From the NCBI RefSeq assembly GCF_018274385.1, contig NZ_JAAFYZ010000018.1, positions 1 through 64,000 on the forward strand: DNA of 64,000 nt, in the 5' to 3' direction. Source of the DNA: Catenulispora pinistramenti (GTDB lineage Bacteria; Actinomycetota; Actinomycetes; Streptomycetales; Catenulisporaceae). The position numbers were made by a program, and so were the translations under genes. The notes under the pieces are model-generated. The model had not been told where the DNA came from. It saw only the letters and a list, made by a program, of their open reading frames with translations, and did no database searches. Shown one piece after another: positions 9,094-17,617 of this stretch. Within the stretch, counting starts at the first letter, position 1. Every line of letters starts with the position of its first letter.

Positions 9094-9390
9094 TCACAGG
9101 TCGTGGTGAGCCGGGATCAGTGACTTTTCGGCCCAGGCCAGAAAAGGCTGCCGGGTGTCGCCGCCGACCTGCGCGAGCGCCACCTCGGCGAAGCCGGCCT
9201 GGGCGAACGGCCGCACCGCTTCGACGAAGCCCTCCACCGAATCCCGCACGGACCGGACACCTTCGGCCGGGAGCAGGGCGATGACATCGCCCTGCTCGCC
9301 GCGGACAGGGTTCCGGCAGAGTCCTGATATCCCGCCGAGAATATCCCGATTCGCCGGCCGGAGTTGTTTGGCGGCCACCGCTGCGGCCAT
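9094..9390 (-). pseudogene. 3' fragment of a luciferase-like F420/FMN oxidoreductase
   Basis: The last 50 or so residues (SVEGFVEAVRPFAQAGFAEVALAQVGG, then FLAWAEKSLIP) match the conserved C-terminal helix-strand-helix of F420-dependent luciferase-like oxidoreductases. The rest of the roughly 320-residue family is missing: upstream, on the minus strand, lies the antisense of the hsp20 gene. It therefore looks like a truncated gene remnant rather than a working enzyme. The boundary of the homologous part is near 9250; the start codon at 9390 is arbitrary. Confidence 0.55.
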
Positions 9391-9434
9391 AAGGCGGATT
9401 CAGGAACATTGTCAGCGGTGAGGGAGAAACCATC

Positions 9435-9914
9435 ATGAATTCGCCTTTTTCCCACAATTCCGGAAGCGAAGAGCACTCCGACCGGACCTGGGGTCTGGGT
9501 CTGCCCTGGGGTCCGCCGGCGGAGCTTGACGAGCTGGTCGACCGCCTGGGCCGATGGGTCGATCGGGCCACCGGAGGACGAGGCCGGGGTGCACGCTGGA
9601 CGCCTGTCGTCGAGGAGGACGAGACCGCGGGCACTTATCGGGTCCGCGTGGAGCTGCCCGGGATCCCGCGTGACCGGGTCTTCGTCGAAGTCGAGGGTCA
9701 CCAGCTGTGTGTCCGTGGCGACCTGGAAGAGGGCGCGGCGGGCGCGAACAGCTACTTGGCAGCCCGGGCGGGAAGCTTCGCGTTCCGCACAACGCTTCCG
9801 GCCGATGCGGATCGTGAAGACGTGCGTGCCGATCTGGCAGACGGCGTCCTGACCGTCACGGTGCCCCGCTCCGGACCGACGTCGCGCACGACAGTCCCGA
9901 TCAGCGGTAAGTGA
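9435..9914 (+). CDS. Hsp20 / alpha-crystallin small heat shock protein
   Basis: A 159-aa ATP-independent holdase chaperone. The alpha-crystallin domain spans about residues 55-150: TYRVRVELPGIPRDRVFVEVEG is the first beta-hairpin, FAFRTTLPADAD the middle, and LADGVLTVTVPRS the conserved last strand pair with the A-x-x-x-G-V-L motif. The N-terminus is Trp/Pro-rich and the tail is short. AGGGAG lies 8 bases upstream of the ATG. A 21-bp perfect hairpin follows the gene. No HAIR operator could be identified upstream. Confidence 0.93.
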   Translation: MNSPFSHNSGSEEHSDRTWGLGLPWGPPAELDELVDRLGRWVDRATGGRGRGARWTPVVEEDETAGTYRVRVELPGIPRDRVFVEVEGHQLCVRGDLEEGAAGANSYLAARAGSFAFRTTLPADADREDVRADLADGVLTVTVPRSGPTSRTTVPISGK

Positions 9915-9944
9915 CGGTTCGGCGTCCGGCCGACCGACGTACGC

Positions 9945-9992
9945 CGCGCCCGCCGTCGCCCAGGCAAGGGAGCCTGGGCGACGGCGGGCGCG
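9945..9992 (+). terminator. 21-bp perfect hairpin after hsp20
   Basis: Arms 9945-9965 and 9972-9992 pair perfectly around the loop AAGGGA, 30 bases after the hsp20 stop. It could serve both the plus-strand hsp20 transcript and the minus-strand small gene at 10028-10102. No T tract. Confidence 0.85.
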
Positions 9993-10027
9993 CGATCCCG
10001 GAAAGCACAGACGGCAGCCGGGGCGTG

Positions 10028-10102
10028 CTAGCGCCGCCGCATCATCATCACGACAAGGACGATGATGAGTATCAAGACCACGGTGCCTACGCTGATGTAC
10101 AT
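10028..10102 (-). CDS. 24-aa single-TM micropeptide
   Basis: A very short gene with a strong AGGAGG seven bases before its ATG. The peptide is a single hydrophobic helix (ISVGTVVLILIIVLVVMMM) ending in three Arg, so it should insert with its C-terminus in the cytoplasm. Peptides of this shape occur next to stress genes in actinobacteria. The SD quality and the membrane-helix composition support it being real. Confidence 0.65.
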   Translation of the reverse strand: MYISVGTVVLILIIVLVVMMMRRR

Positions 10103-10547
10103 CTGAGCCTCCTGGGCATCTGGTTTCCGTCTCTGCGTTCGAACCGGCCCCTTATGACCACGTAGCCGTCGAGTAACCAGGACTCGTGAACGAATCCGGC
10201 GCGCAACGGCGCTCGGTCGGGTGAGCTCGGTCACGGACAGCCGGAGCCCACTGCGCACGCGGCGCGAGATGACGGAAGATCGACGCCCCGTGCGACGGGA
10301 GCAGCAAGTGAGCGCCCGCCGGTCGCAGATCGGGCCGGACTCAGCCGGACTCAGCCGGACTCAGCCGGACCCGACCGGCTCCCGGCCCGCAGTTCTCCCG
10401 CGACTCATGCGCCGCATTGAGCGCCCGATCCTCCAGCTCGCGGCAGGTGAGTGCGGCAGCGCTGGTGATCGCCGCCGCCGAAAGTCGTCGCCGTGCCTGG
10501 TGCGCGAGCGCTGCCCGCCCATACCGTCATCACGGTCGCCTGCCCTG
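10103..10547. other. Intergenic region before the phosphonate cluster
   Basis: About 445 bases between the micropeptide gene and the first cluster gene. The only notable structure is a 10-bp tandem repeat at 10341-10370. I see no supported gene; this is a natural left boundary for the cluster. Confidence 0.45.
10341..10370. repeat. 10-bp tandem repeat TCAGCCGGAC, three copies
   Basis: Three exact head-to-tail copies preceded by a half unit (CCGGAC at 10335-10340). Short-period repeats of this kind also flank other genes in this window. Confidence 0.85.
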
Positions 10548-10802
10548 TCACCGCGGGCCGGCGGCTTCGGCGCCGCTGCCTTCCCGGCTCTGGTCGGCGA
10601 TGAGGGCCGCCAGTTGATCGGGCGAGGCGGCGCGGAAGATGTCGAGCAGGGTGAAGTTCATGCCCGTGCGCTCTTCCAGGCGTGCCAGCAGGTCCAGTGC
10701 GAGGAGCGAGTTTCCGCCGATATCGAAGAAGTCGTCGTCGGGGGCCACGTCGCTGACCTCCAGGAGTTCGCCTATCAACGCTGATATCTCCGGTGCTGTC
10801 AC
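10548..10802 (-). CDS. Stand-alone peptidyl carrier protein (PCP)
   Basis: An 84-aa free carrier protein. FFDIGGNSLLALDLLARLEERTG contains the GGNS motif whose Ser (about residue 31) should carry phosphopantetheine. It resembles the second free carrier at 18917-19162 through the shared phrase GGNS-x-LAL-x-LLAR-x-x-ERTG, so the two are probably duplicates. The GTG at 10802 has AGGAGG six bases upstream. It is the last gene of the minus operon MFS-LLM-thioesterase-PCP/C-PCP. With no fused catalytic domains it must be loaded in trans, most simply by the adenylation protein at 19152-20585. Confidence 0.9.
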   Translation of the reverse strand: MTAPEISALIGELLEVSDVAPDDDFFDIGGNSLLALDLLARLEERTGMNFTLLDIFRAASPDQLAALIADQSREGSGAEAAGPR

Positions 10803-10880
10803 CTGGTGCCTCCTGCTGCGGGTCAGGCCTCACGGGCCGGCTTGCCGGTGTGCTCAAGGTCCAGCATCGCGATCGGCTGC

Positions 10881-12494
10881 TCAGCGGATCGCGGCGGCCT
10901 CCTGAGCCGAGAGCTCCGCGGCCAGCCGGGTGAGATTGTCCGACAGTGCCTGTGAAAGCTGCTCGATGGTGGCTTCCTCGTAGACTTCGGTGCTGAATGC
11001 GAGCCCGAAGGCCAGGCGCCCGTCGCGTATCTCGGCCGATATCTTGATTTGGTAGGGCTGCTCGCCGACCTGCGCCACCGGACTTCCCGCGGGCAGTTTG
11101 GCCGGATGGAACGGGGCCTGCATGATGTCGTTGCTGATGTCCCGGCCTTGGTAGTTCAGGTAGAGCTCGCGGCGTGGCCAGGCGGAGAGCCTGTTGCGCA
11201 GTTCGGGGTCGCGTGACAGGTACCTGAGTTCCGACCAGCCTGTCTCGTGTTGACGGAACGTGCGGACCTGGCTGACGACGGAGCGCAGCATCGGCAGTCC
11301 GTCGGCGATGCCGTCCGAGGAGATGATGTGCGGGTCCGCGGTGTTCAGCCAGCCGACCAGGCGTGAGGTGTCCGTGCCTGAGGGCAGCGGGTCACGGCCG
11401 TGGCGGCATATGTCGATGGCGAACGTGGTCGCCCAGCCTGTCTCTCGGAGCGACTGGGCGAGCGAGGCGAGCAGCATGTCCTCGACCGAGCAGTCGAAGC
11501 GGGCGACCGACGTCGTCAGGACCCGGGTTCTCCCCTGATCGAGGGAGGCCTTGATCTGCTTGATGTGGCGCAACTGGCGCGAGCCGTCTGGCTGGTCTTT
11601 GGGGAGCGGGGCGATGGAGTTCCAGGGCTGCGCGGCCCAGAACCGGCTGATCGCGTCGGCGGCGGGGCTGTTCACCTGGCGGTGCAGGTCCTGCAGGTGG
11701 CCGAGGTACGAGCATGGCTCGGGGAGGCCGGCCGTCGGCCGGCCGGCCAGCCGCGCCAGGTACTCGTCCTGGATCTCCTCCAGCAGGACCGAGATGGAGA
11801 TGCCGTCGCAGACGAGGTGGTGCACGTCCATCACGAGCCAGCCGGGCTCCGTCTCGCCGCGGTTCAGGAACAGGAAGCGGATGAGGGGTCCGGTGGCCAG
11901 GTCGAATCGGTGGTGGAACCTGTCGACCCGGAGGTCCATTTCCTGGAGCCACCCGGTCGAGCGCGTGTCGATGGCGACTTCCTCGTACCAGGCCTCTGCG
12001 GAGCCGGCGGGCTGCTGCCGCCAGCCGTCCGCCGACTGCGCGAACCGCATTCGCAGGGCCTCATGCCGGCTCAGCACGCGCTCGGTGCCGTCGCGGAACA
12101 TCTCGAAGGAGAAGCCCGGATCGACTTCGAGCGGGACCGTGAGGTTGAAATGCGCCGGGTCGAAGTACGTCGGATCGTCGAAGCGCGAGTCGAAGAAGCG
12201 TGCCTGGAGCGGCATGAGCGGGTAGGTGCTCTCCGTGTGCACCTCGCTCGCCGGGCCTGTCGCGGCGCCGGCCGGGCTCAGCTCGGCCAGGGCGTCGATG
12301 GTCTGCCAGACCATCAGGTCCTTGACGGTGAAGTCGAAGCCCGCCCGCCGGGCCCGCGCCACGAGGTGGACGGCCGACCGGCTGTCGCCGCCCAGGTCGT
12401 AGAAGCTGTCGTCGAGGCTCACCTCGGGCAGCCCGAAGATCTCCCTCCAGATCTGCGCCAGGGTTTCCCGCGCCCGCTTTGCCGACTGAGTCAC
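10881..12494 (-). CDS. PCP-condensation didomain NRPS protein
   Basis: A 537-aa NRPS fragment. Residues about 8-80 form a carrier domain (DLGGDSRSAVHLVARAR, Ser for phosphopantetheine) and about 105-530 a condensation domain with an intact HHLVCDG motif. There is no adenylation domain. The C-terminal part holds a typical SRLVGWL-x-x-ADPH latch and an ELYLNYQG segment. The C domain should join an acyl or aminoacyl donor to an acceptor amine or hydroxyl. GTG at 12494 with AAGGGA upstream, 13 bases after the thioesterase stop; the upstream in-frame extension to 12809 overlaps that gene and is rejected. Confidence 0.9.
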   Translation of the reverse strand: MTQSAKRARETLAQIWREIFGLPEVSLDDSFYDLGGDSRSAVHLVARARRAGFDFTVKDLMVWQTIDALAELSPAGAATGPASEVHTESTYPLMPLQARFFDSRFDDPTYFDPAHFNLTVPLEVDPGFSFEMFRDGTERVLSRHEALRMRFAQSADGWRQQPAGSAEAWYEEVAIDTRSTGWLQEMDLRVDRFHHRFDLATGPLIRFLFLNRGETEPGWLVMDVHHLVCDGISISVLLEEIQDEYLARLAGRPTAGLPEPCSYLGHLQDLHRQVNSPAADAISRFWAAQPWNSIAPLPKDQPDGSRQLRHIKQIKASLDQGRTRVLTTSVARFDCSVEDMLLASLAQSLRETGWATTFAIDICRHGRDPLPSGTDTSRLVGWLNTADPHIISSDGIADGLPMLRSVVSQVRTFRQHETGWSELRYLSRDPELRNRLSAWPRRELYLNYQGRDISNDIMQAPFHPAKLPAGSPVAQVGEQPYQIKISAEIRDGRLAFGLAFSTEVYEEATIEQLSQALSDNLTRLAAELSAQEAAAIR

Positions 12495-12507
12495 TTCCCT
12501 TAGCCTT

Positions 12508-13287
12508 TCAGCTCTTGCGCGCCTGTGAGGAGCCGGCCGAGGGCAGAACCTCCGGCAGGGCCCGGCAGACCGCCGACCCCTGCTCGTAGATGTAGAAATG
12601 CCCTCCGGGGAACGTCCGCACGTCGAAGCGGCCGCTCGTCGCGTGTTGCCACTCCGCCAGCCGGCCGGGAGCGATCGCGTCGTCCTCGTCGCTCCCGAAA
12701 GCGGTGATCGCGAACTTCTGCCGCGTCCGCCCGGACGGGAACACATAGCTTCCCGCCGCCCGGAAGTCTGCCCGCATGCTGGCGACCACCAGCTCTGCGA
12801 TGCTTTCATCGGCGAGATACGACTCGCTCACCCCCTCCATGCCCGACAGTTCCTTCTTGAACTGCGGCAGCGGAAGACCGGCGAATTCCAGGGCGTCCGA
12901 ATCCGCGGTCGCGGGGAAGTGCTGCGAGCTCACGACCAGGCCCAAATTGTGTTCAGCGTCGTAGGTCTCCGCCAGCCTGCACGTGAGCTCGTATGCGATC
13001 AGGGCACCGCTGCAGTGGCCGACGACGAGGATGCTCTCCGCCTGTAGGGCGCAGACCGGGTCGTAAAGGGAGTCCGCCATCGCCTCGATGGTCGTCAGCG
13101 GCTCCTCGATTATCCTGCTTTCCCGGCCGGGCAGCCGGGCAGCCCATATCGACGCTCCCGCGACCGGCTGGCCGCGCCAACTGTTGAACGCGGACGCGCC
13201 CGCGCCCGCATGGGCGATGCAGATGACCGAGATCGAGTTGTCCGACTGGCGATCCAGCCTGACAAGACTCTTTTCCTTACGCACCAT
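12508..13287 (-). CDS. Type II thioesterase with Cys in place of the nucleophilic Ser
   Basis: A 259-aa alpha/beta hydrolase of the NRPS type II thioesterase family. N-terminal ICIAHAGAGASAFNSW corresponds to the usual oxyanion segment, and VVGHCSGALIAYEL is the nucleophile elbow, where GHSMG has become GHCSG. FPGGHFYIYE supplies the catalytic His near residue 230. It may release or proofread carrier-bound intermediates, and the Cys may favour acyl transfer over hydrolysis. ATG at 13287 follows a GGGGGGAAAGG tract. It lies between the flavin enzyme and the PCP/C gene in one minus-strand operon. Confidence 0.88.
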   Translation of the reverse strand: MVRKEKSLVRLDRQSDNSISVICIAHAGAGASAFNSWRGQPVAGASIWAARLPGRESRIIEEPLTTIEAMADSLYDPVCALQAESILVVGHCSGALIAYELTCRLAETYDAEHNLGLVVSSQHFPATADSDALEFAGLPLPQFKKELSGMEGVSESYLADESIAELVVASMRADFRAAGSYVFPSGRTRQKFAITAFGSDEDDAIAPGRLAEWQHATSGRFDVRTFPGGHFYIYEQGSAVCRALPEVLPSAGSSQARKS

Positions 13288-13379
13288 GGCCTTTCCCCCC
13301 AGTAAACTGATCTCGACGGCCGATCGCGTGCGGATCAGCCCGAACCGGATCACCACTCTCGCCCGCTGGATCCACGCCG

Positions 13380-14738
13380 TCACACCAGGCGTTCGCTGCC
13401 GAGCCGTGGCTGGCGCTGGTCCCCGTTCCCCGCTGGAACCGCGACCGCGGGCCGGTCGAGCCCGTAATGCTCGCGCAGGGTCCTTCCGGCGTACTCCGAA
13501 CGGAACAGCCCTCTTTTCCGCAGGAGCGGCACCACCTCGGCGCAGAACACGGAAAGCCCCGAGGGCAGCACCGCCGGCATGATGTTGAACCCGTCCGCCG
13601 CGCCAGCGGAGTACCACGCCTCCATTTCGTCCGCGACCTGTTCGGGTGTGCCGGTGATCGTCAGGTGCCCGCGGCCGCCACCGAGGCGGCCGATGAGCTG
13701 CCGCACGGTCAGGTTCTCCCGCCTGGCCAGGTCGACCACGAGCGAGAAGCGGCTCCTGGCCCCCTCGACCGATTCCTCGGGCGGCAGGTCGGCGAACGGC
13801 AGCGGGCCGTCCAGCGGCAGTGCCGACACCGGCACTTGGAGCAGGGACGCCAGTTGCCCCTGCGCGTACTCCTGGCTGATCAGCTCGCTCAGCGAGGCCT
13901 CCAGCGCCCGGGCCTCGGCCGTGGTGGACCCGATGATCGGCACCAGCCCCGGCAGGATCTTCACCTTCGACGGATCCCGCCCGAACGCGGCCGCCCGCGC
14001 CTTCAGGTCCTCGGCGAACGCCCGGGCCCCGGGCAGCGTCTGTTGGGCGGTGAACACCGCTTCGGCGTACCGCCCGGCGAACTGCCTGCCCTCCTCCGAG
14101 GATCCCGCCTGCACGAGCAGCGGGTGCCCCTGCGGCGGGCGCGGGACGTTGAGCGGCCCGGCGACCGAGAAGTACTCGCCCACGTGGTCGATGGGGCAGA
14201 CCTTCGACTCGTCGGCCCATATCGCCGCGGCCTTGTCGCCCACGATGGCGTCGTCGGCCCAAGAGTCCCAGAGCTTGAACGCCACCTCGACGAACTCGGC
14301 CGCGCGGGCGTACCGCGACGCGTGCGAGGGCAGGTCCGACAACCCGAAGTTCCGTGCCGCGGGCAGGTCCGGCGAGGTGACCACGTTCCACCCGAAGCGC
14401 CCGCCCGACAAGTGGTCGAGCGAGGCCAGTGTCCTGGCCACGTTGTACGGCTCGTTGTAGGAGGTGGACACCGTCGCGATCAGCCCGATCCGCTCGGTGA
14501 CCGCGGCCAGCGCGGTCGCCAGCGTCAGGGGCTCGAGCATCCCCCACGGGCGCCGCCGCACCGGCCCCGGCAGATGGGGGGAGTCGGCCAGGAACAGGGA
14601 GTCGAACGCCGCGTCCTCGGCGATGCGGGCCACATTCTGGTAGTGCGCGAGGTCAATGCTGGCGTACGGGTCGCTCTCCGGCAGTCGCCAGGACGCCTCG
14701 TGGTGCCCCGTGGTCATCACGAATACGTTCAGGTGCAT
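13380..14738 (-). CDS. Flavin-dependent monooxygenase, NtaA/SnaA/DszA type (luciferase-like)
   Basis: A 452-aa (beta/alpha)8 FMN-dependent oxygenase. N-terminal LNVFVMTTGHHEASWRLP and YQNVARIAEDAAFDSLFLAD, the FGWNVVTSPDLPAARNFG block (about 117-134) and a C-terminal region ending in LREHYGLDRP are typical of the NtaA/SnaA/SoxA/DszA group, which oxidises amines, sulfones or C-N bonds with FMNH2 from a separate reductase. No flavin reductase is encoded nearby. Its place in the operon with an exporter, thioesterase and carrier proteins suggests tailoring of the product or a carrier-bound residue. Possibly N-oxygenation, but the substrate cannot be read from sequence. Confidence 0.88.
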   Translation of the reverse strand: MHLNVFVMTTGHHEASWRLPESDPYASIDLAHYQNVARIAEDAAFDSLFLADSPHLPGPVRRRPWGMLEPLTLATALAAVTERIGLIATVSTSYNEPYNVARTLASLDHLSGGRFGWNVVTSPDLPAARNFGLSDLPSHASRYARAAEFVEVAFKLWDSWADDAIVGDKAAAIWADESKVCPIDHVGEYFSVAGPLNVPRPPQGHPLLVQAGSSEEGRQFAGRYAEAVFTAQQTLPGARAFAEDLKARAAAFGRDPSKVKILPGLVPIIGSTTAEARALEASLSELISQEYAQGQLASLLQVPVSALPLDGPLPFADLPPEESVEGARSRFSLVVDLARRENLTVRQLIGRLGGGRGHLTITGTPEQVADEMEAWYSAGAADGFNIMPAVLPSGLSVFCAEVVPLLRKRGLFRSEYAGRTLREHYGLDRPAVAVPAGNGDQRQPRLGSERLV

Positions 14739-14813
14739 GACAGGCTGGTCCTTCCCTGGAGTGACGTGAAGTCCGGGGCCGCGACCACCGGCATGGCCCG
14801 GGAGAAGTGGTGA

Positions 14814-16220
14814 TCATTGTCGGCCGCTGCCGCCATCCTGGGAAGAGCGATTGAGGGTGCTGATAACCGGTGCGACCTGCGGTGATGATGAACCATGGCG
14901 TTGCGGCTGGTCTACCTGTCGATGAGTCGGGCCTTCGCTCGGCTGCGGCTGGGGAGGCGCGATCCGGTCGATCTCGCCGCTGCCGGGCGAATCCTGCTCA
15001 GGTGCGGGCTCGACGGCCGGGGCGCGGGCGAGGTGCCGGGTGTCGCGCACGGCCAGCGTCGCCGCGGTCGCCAGGAAGAACACGGCGGCGACGGCCAGCA
15101 GCGACGTCGCCGAACCGATCCGCAGGAGCACGGCCGCCAGCGCGTAGCCCAGCGGGCGGCCGGCGGTCGAGCCGAGCATGTCGAACGACGACACCCGGGA
15201 CAGCGCCGGCCCGGGCACCTCTTGCTGGAGCGCGGTGTACCACAGCGCGTCGGGGAAGGAGATGACCAGCCCCATCAGGAAAGCGGCGCCGGTGAGCACC
15301 GGCGAGGGCGCGTTCAGGGCCAGCGCCACGATCAGCGGGATCGCCGCGAACTGCATAGCGCGCGGCCACCGCAGCAAGTAGCGGGTGGTGAGCCGGAGCG
15401 CGAGGGCGTTGCCGCACAGGGAGCCGATGCTCATAGCGGCCACCACGACGCCCCATTGCAGAGCGCTGCCATGCTTGCTGTGCAGCTGTGCCGGGCCGAG
15501 GACCACGAAGATGGCGTAGACCAGGTTGAACAGCGAGAAGTAGGCGACACTCGTCCACAGCCAGGTGCGCTTTCGCACCTCTTGCCAGCCTTCGCGGACG
15601 TCTTCGCCGAACCGGCCCCCGGTGCGCTGCGAACTCGGCAGGCGCAGGCTCGACAGCAACAGGGAGCTGCCCAGGTAGGTCCCGCCGTCGATTATCAGGG
15701 CCCAGCCGGGGCCGATCGACACCGCCAGTACGCCGGCGATGAGCGGGCCGATGCTGGTGGTGACATCGTTGGTCACCGCGAGCAGCGCACTGGCCTGCTG
15801 GAACATCCCCGGCGGCGCCGTCGCCTTCGTCAGGCCCAGCCGCGCCGGGGCGTTGAACGCGCTGGCCACCCCGTTGAGGACCTGCAAGGCCATCAGGGCC
15901 GCGAGCGGGGCGTGGCCGGTCAGCAGGCAGATGCCGAACGTGGTCTGGGCGAGGAACCGCGTCGCGTCGGTCGTCATCATCACCCGGTGCCGCGGCAGCC
16001 GGTCGGCCCACACCCCGCCCACCACCATCAGCGCGAGCTGGGGCGCGGAATACGAAGCGAGCACCAGGCTCAGCGCCGCCGCCGAACCGGTGACGTTCAG
16101 CACGCCGAAGGTCATCGCCACCGGGGCCAGCGCCGTGCCGGTCATCGACACCGCCTGCGCCGTGAACTGTCGCCGGAACGTCTTGTGGGCCAACGGACGC
16201 AGTGCGGTGGCGAAACGCAT
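14814..16220 (-). CDS. MFS exporter
   Basis: A 468-aa major facilitator with about 12 hydrophobic segments between residues 20 and 400, the loop motif GGVWADRLPRHRVMM (motif A type) near residue 68, and a hydrophilic C-terminal tail of about 65 residues rich in Pro/Gln/Ser. The N-terminus FRRQFTAQAVSMTGTALAPVA is typical of the enterobactin-exporter/DHA3-like group. It is the first gene of the minus operon and most likely exports the cluster product and gives self-protection. Start codon at 16220 is close (about 9 bases) to a TTTGATACG box; a clear SD is not seen. Confidence 0.9.
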   Translation of the reverse strand: MRFATALRPLAHKTFRRQFTAQAVSMTGTALAPVAMTFGVLNVTGSAAALSLVLASYSAPQLALMVVGGVWADRLPRHRVMMTTDATRFLAQTTFGICLLTGHAPLAALMALQVLNGVASAFNAPARLGLTKATAPPGMFQQASALLAVTNDVTTSIGPLIAGVLAVSIGPGWALIIDGGTYLGSSLLLSSLRLPSSQRTGGRFGEDVREGWQEVRKRTWLWTSVAYFSLFNLVYAIFVVLGPAQLHSKHGSALQWGVVVAAMSIGSLCGNALALRLTTRYLLRWPRAMQFAAIPLIVALALNAPSPVLTGAAFLMGLVISFPDALWYTALQQEVPGPALSRVSSFDMLGSTAGRPLGYALAAVLLRIGSATSLLAVAAVFFLATAATLAVRDTRHLARAPAVEPAPEQDSPGSGEIDRIAPPQPQPSEGPTHRQVDQPQRHGSSSPQVAPVISTLNRSSQDGGSGRQ

Positions 16221-16549
16221 CTGAAAAACGTATCAAACTTCTGATTCGATCGACACCCGTCGGATCCGGGCCCGGTTCACGTCCGCCTCCGCGTTCGGGC
16301 CGGTCCGCGCCGGGTGAATGCATACCCTGCGATACATGCCTTGACGCCCGCTGGGGCCTCTGCAAAGATCAGTGTTCGAATACTGTTTGGGTGCCGTTGG
16401 GGCGAGTGGGCGGTTTGGACGCGGCTCGCCGCGCGGTTCACGCACCGGCACCCGGGGCGAACCTTCGACTCGATGTACAGCAGAGCTCTGATGCGGGCAC
16501 ACCGGTGCTGCTCGCGTCCGGGGGGCTGTTGCCGCTGGGGGAGGCAGGA
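16221..16549. promoter_or_regulatory. Divergent promoter region of the cluster
   Basis: The MFS operon and the Fem/ATP-grasp/PCP/A operon diverge here. On the minus strand TTTGATACG (16229-16237) lies just upstream of the MFS start; the same 9-mer occurs upstream of the second 2OG oxygenase (37035-37043). The plus-strand frame across this stretch is open but Arg/Pro-rich and probably not translated. Confidence 0.45.
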
Positions 16550-17617
16550 TTGTCGATCACATCACCGCATCCGATCCATGATCGCAGCTACCACGTGCTC
16601 GACCGTGCGCGCTTCGAGCCCGCCGGATTCCAGGGGCTGGACCGGTCGGCCGGCGCCGCCGGCGGCCTGAGCCGGCTGCGCCAGGTCGAGCTGGACCGCC
16701 GATGGCGTGCGCGGTACGTGCGGGGAGTGCGCGGGTCCGAGTTGGTAGCCGCGGTACCCGTATACACACCCGTCGGCTCCTCCTGGCCGGACGCCGCCTA
16801 CGACCCACGGAACTGGGGCCTGGACCCCGGCCTGACCGACTCGCTGCCCGCGGACCGATGCCTGGTCGTCGGCGGTGTCTACGACCAGCGGTCGGGCTTC
16901 CCGGTCCGGCTGGACCCGGCCGGCCAGAACGCCCGCGACGTGCTCGTCGCCATCGCCGGGGTCGCCGCCGCCGAGCAGCGCGCACTGGTCTTCCCCTATG
17001 CCTACAACCGCGCCCGGCGCGCGCTTGACGCGGTCACCGACGGATTCCACTGGACCGGCCTGGCCCGCGAGTCGCACTTCCGGGACGTCGAGGATCCGGA
17101 CCGGCCGATGAGCTCACGGGTGCGCGGCGTGCTGCGTCGCGATCTGCGGCTGATCGAGGCGGCGGGGCTGGACACCTCGGTCACGGACTGGGCAACGGCC
17201 GAGGCGGTCGCGGCACCGCTCATCGCCGAGCACAACACCCGCAAGGACGTGCCGGACCACGCGGAGTTCGTCCGGATGCGCTACCGGCAGTGGACCGAGT
17301 GCCCCGACGTCGAACTCGTCGTCTTCTCCGCCGCCACGGCGTCGGTGGCCGGCGTCTTGACCGCGATCGTCTGGCACGACCAGTTGGAGCTCTACGAGAT
17401 CGGGTTGCCGCAGAGCCAGGACAGCGAACGGATCGCCGTGTATCTGGACTTGATGTTCCACCAGCCGCTGGCTTACGCGCGTCGGCGCGGGCTCAGGCAC
17501 ATCCGCGCCGGTACGGCCGCCGAGACGCCGAAGAGCTCCCGCGGCGCGGTGTTCGAGGACTTGTCCGGCGGCCTGCTGACGGCCGAGGCGACCCGGGAGC
17601 TCGCCGATGCCGGCTAG
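16550..17617 (+). CDS. FemAB/GNAT-like aminoacyl or acyl transferase
   Basis: About 355 residues with the double-GNAT look of FemAB-type proteins: LVAAVPVYTP in the N-terminal half, VRGVLRRDLRLIEAAGLD in the middle, VFSAATASVAGVLTAIVWHDQLELYEIGL and YLDLMFHQPLAYARRRGLRHIRAG in the C-terminal acyl-binding half. FemAB-like enzymes in natural-product clusters make amide bonds using aminoacyl-tRNA, so this may add an amino acid to a phosphonate or peptide amine. Plain N-acetylation is possible. The start is uncertain: TTG 16550 has GGGGGAGG 5 bases upstream, while a GTG at 16505 and further upstream codons are also in frame. It overlaps the next gene by 11 bases. Confidence 0.7.
   Translation: MSITSPHPIHDRSYHVLDRARFEPAGFQGLDRSAGAAGGLSRLRQVELDRRWRARYVRGVRGSELVAAVPVYTPVGSSWPDAAYDPRNWGLDPGLTDSLPADRCLVVGGVYDQRSGFPVRLDPAGQNARDVLVAIAGVAAAEQRALVFPYAYNRARRALDAVTDGFHWTGLARESHFRDVEDPDRPMSSRVRGVLRRDLRLIEAAGLDTSVTDWATAEAVAAPLIAEHNTRKDVPDHAEFVRMRYRQWTECPDVELVVFSAATASVAGVLTAIVWHDQLELYEIGLPQSQDSERIAVYLDLMFHQPLAYARRRGLRHIRAGTAAETPKSSRGAVFEDLSGGLLTAEATRELADAG

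Noticed and set aside
12508-14547. A 679-aa minus-strand frame joining an unknown N-terminus to the thioesterase
   Set aside because: The first 420 codons overlap the luciferase-like gene in another frame and are low-complexity. The real thioesterase starts at ATG 13287 with an SD.
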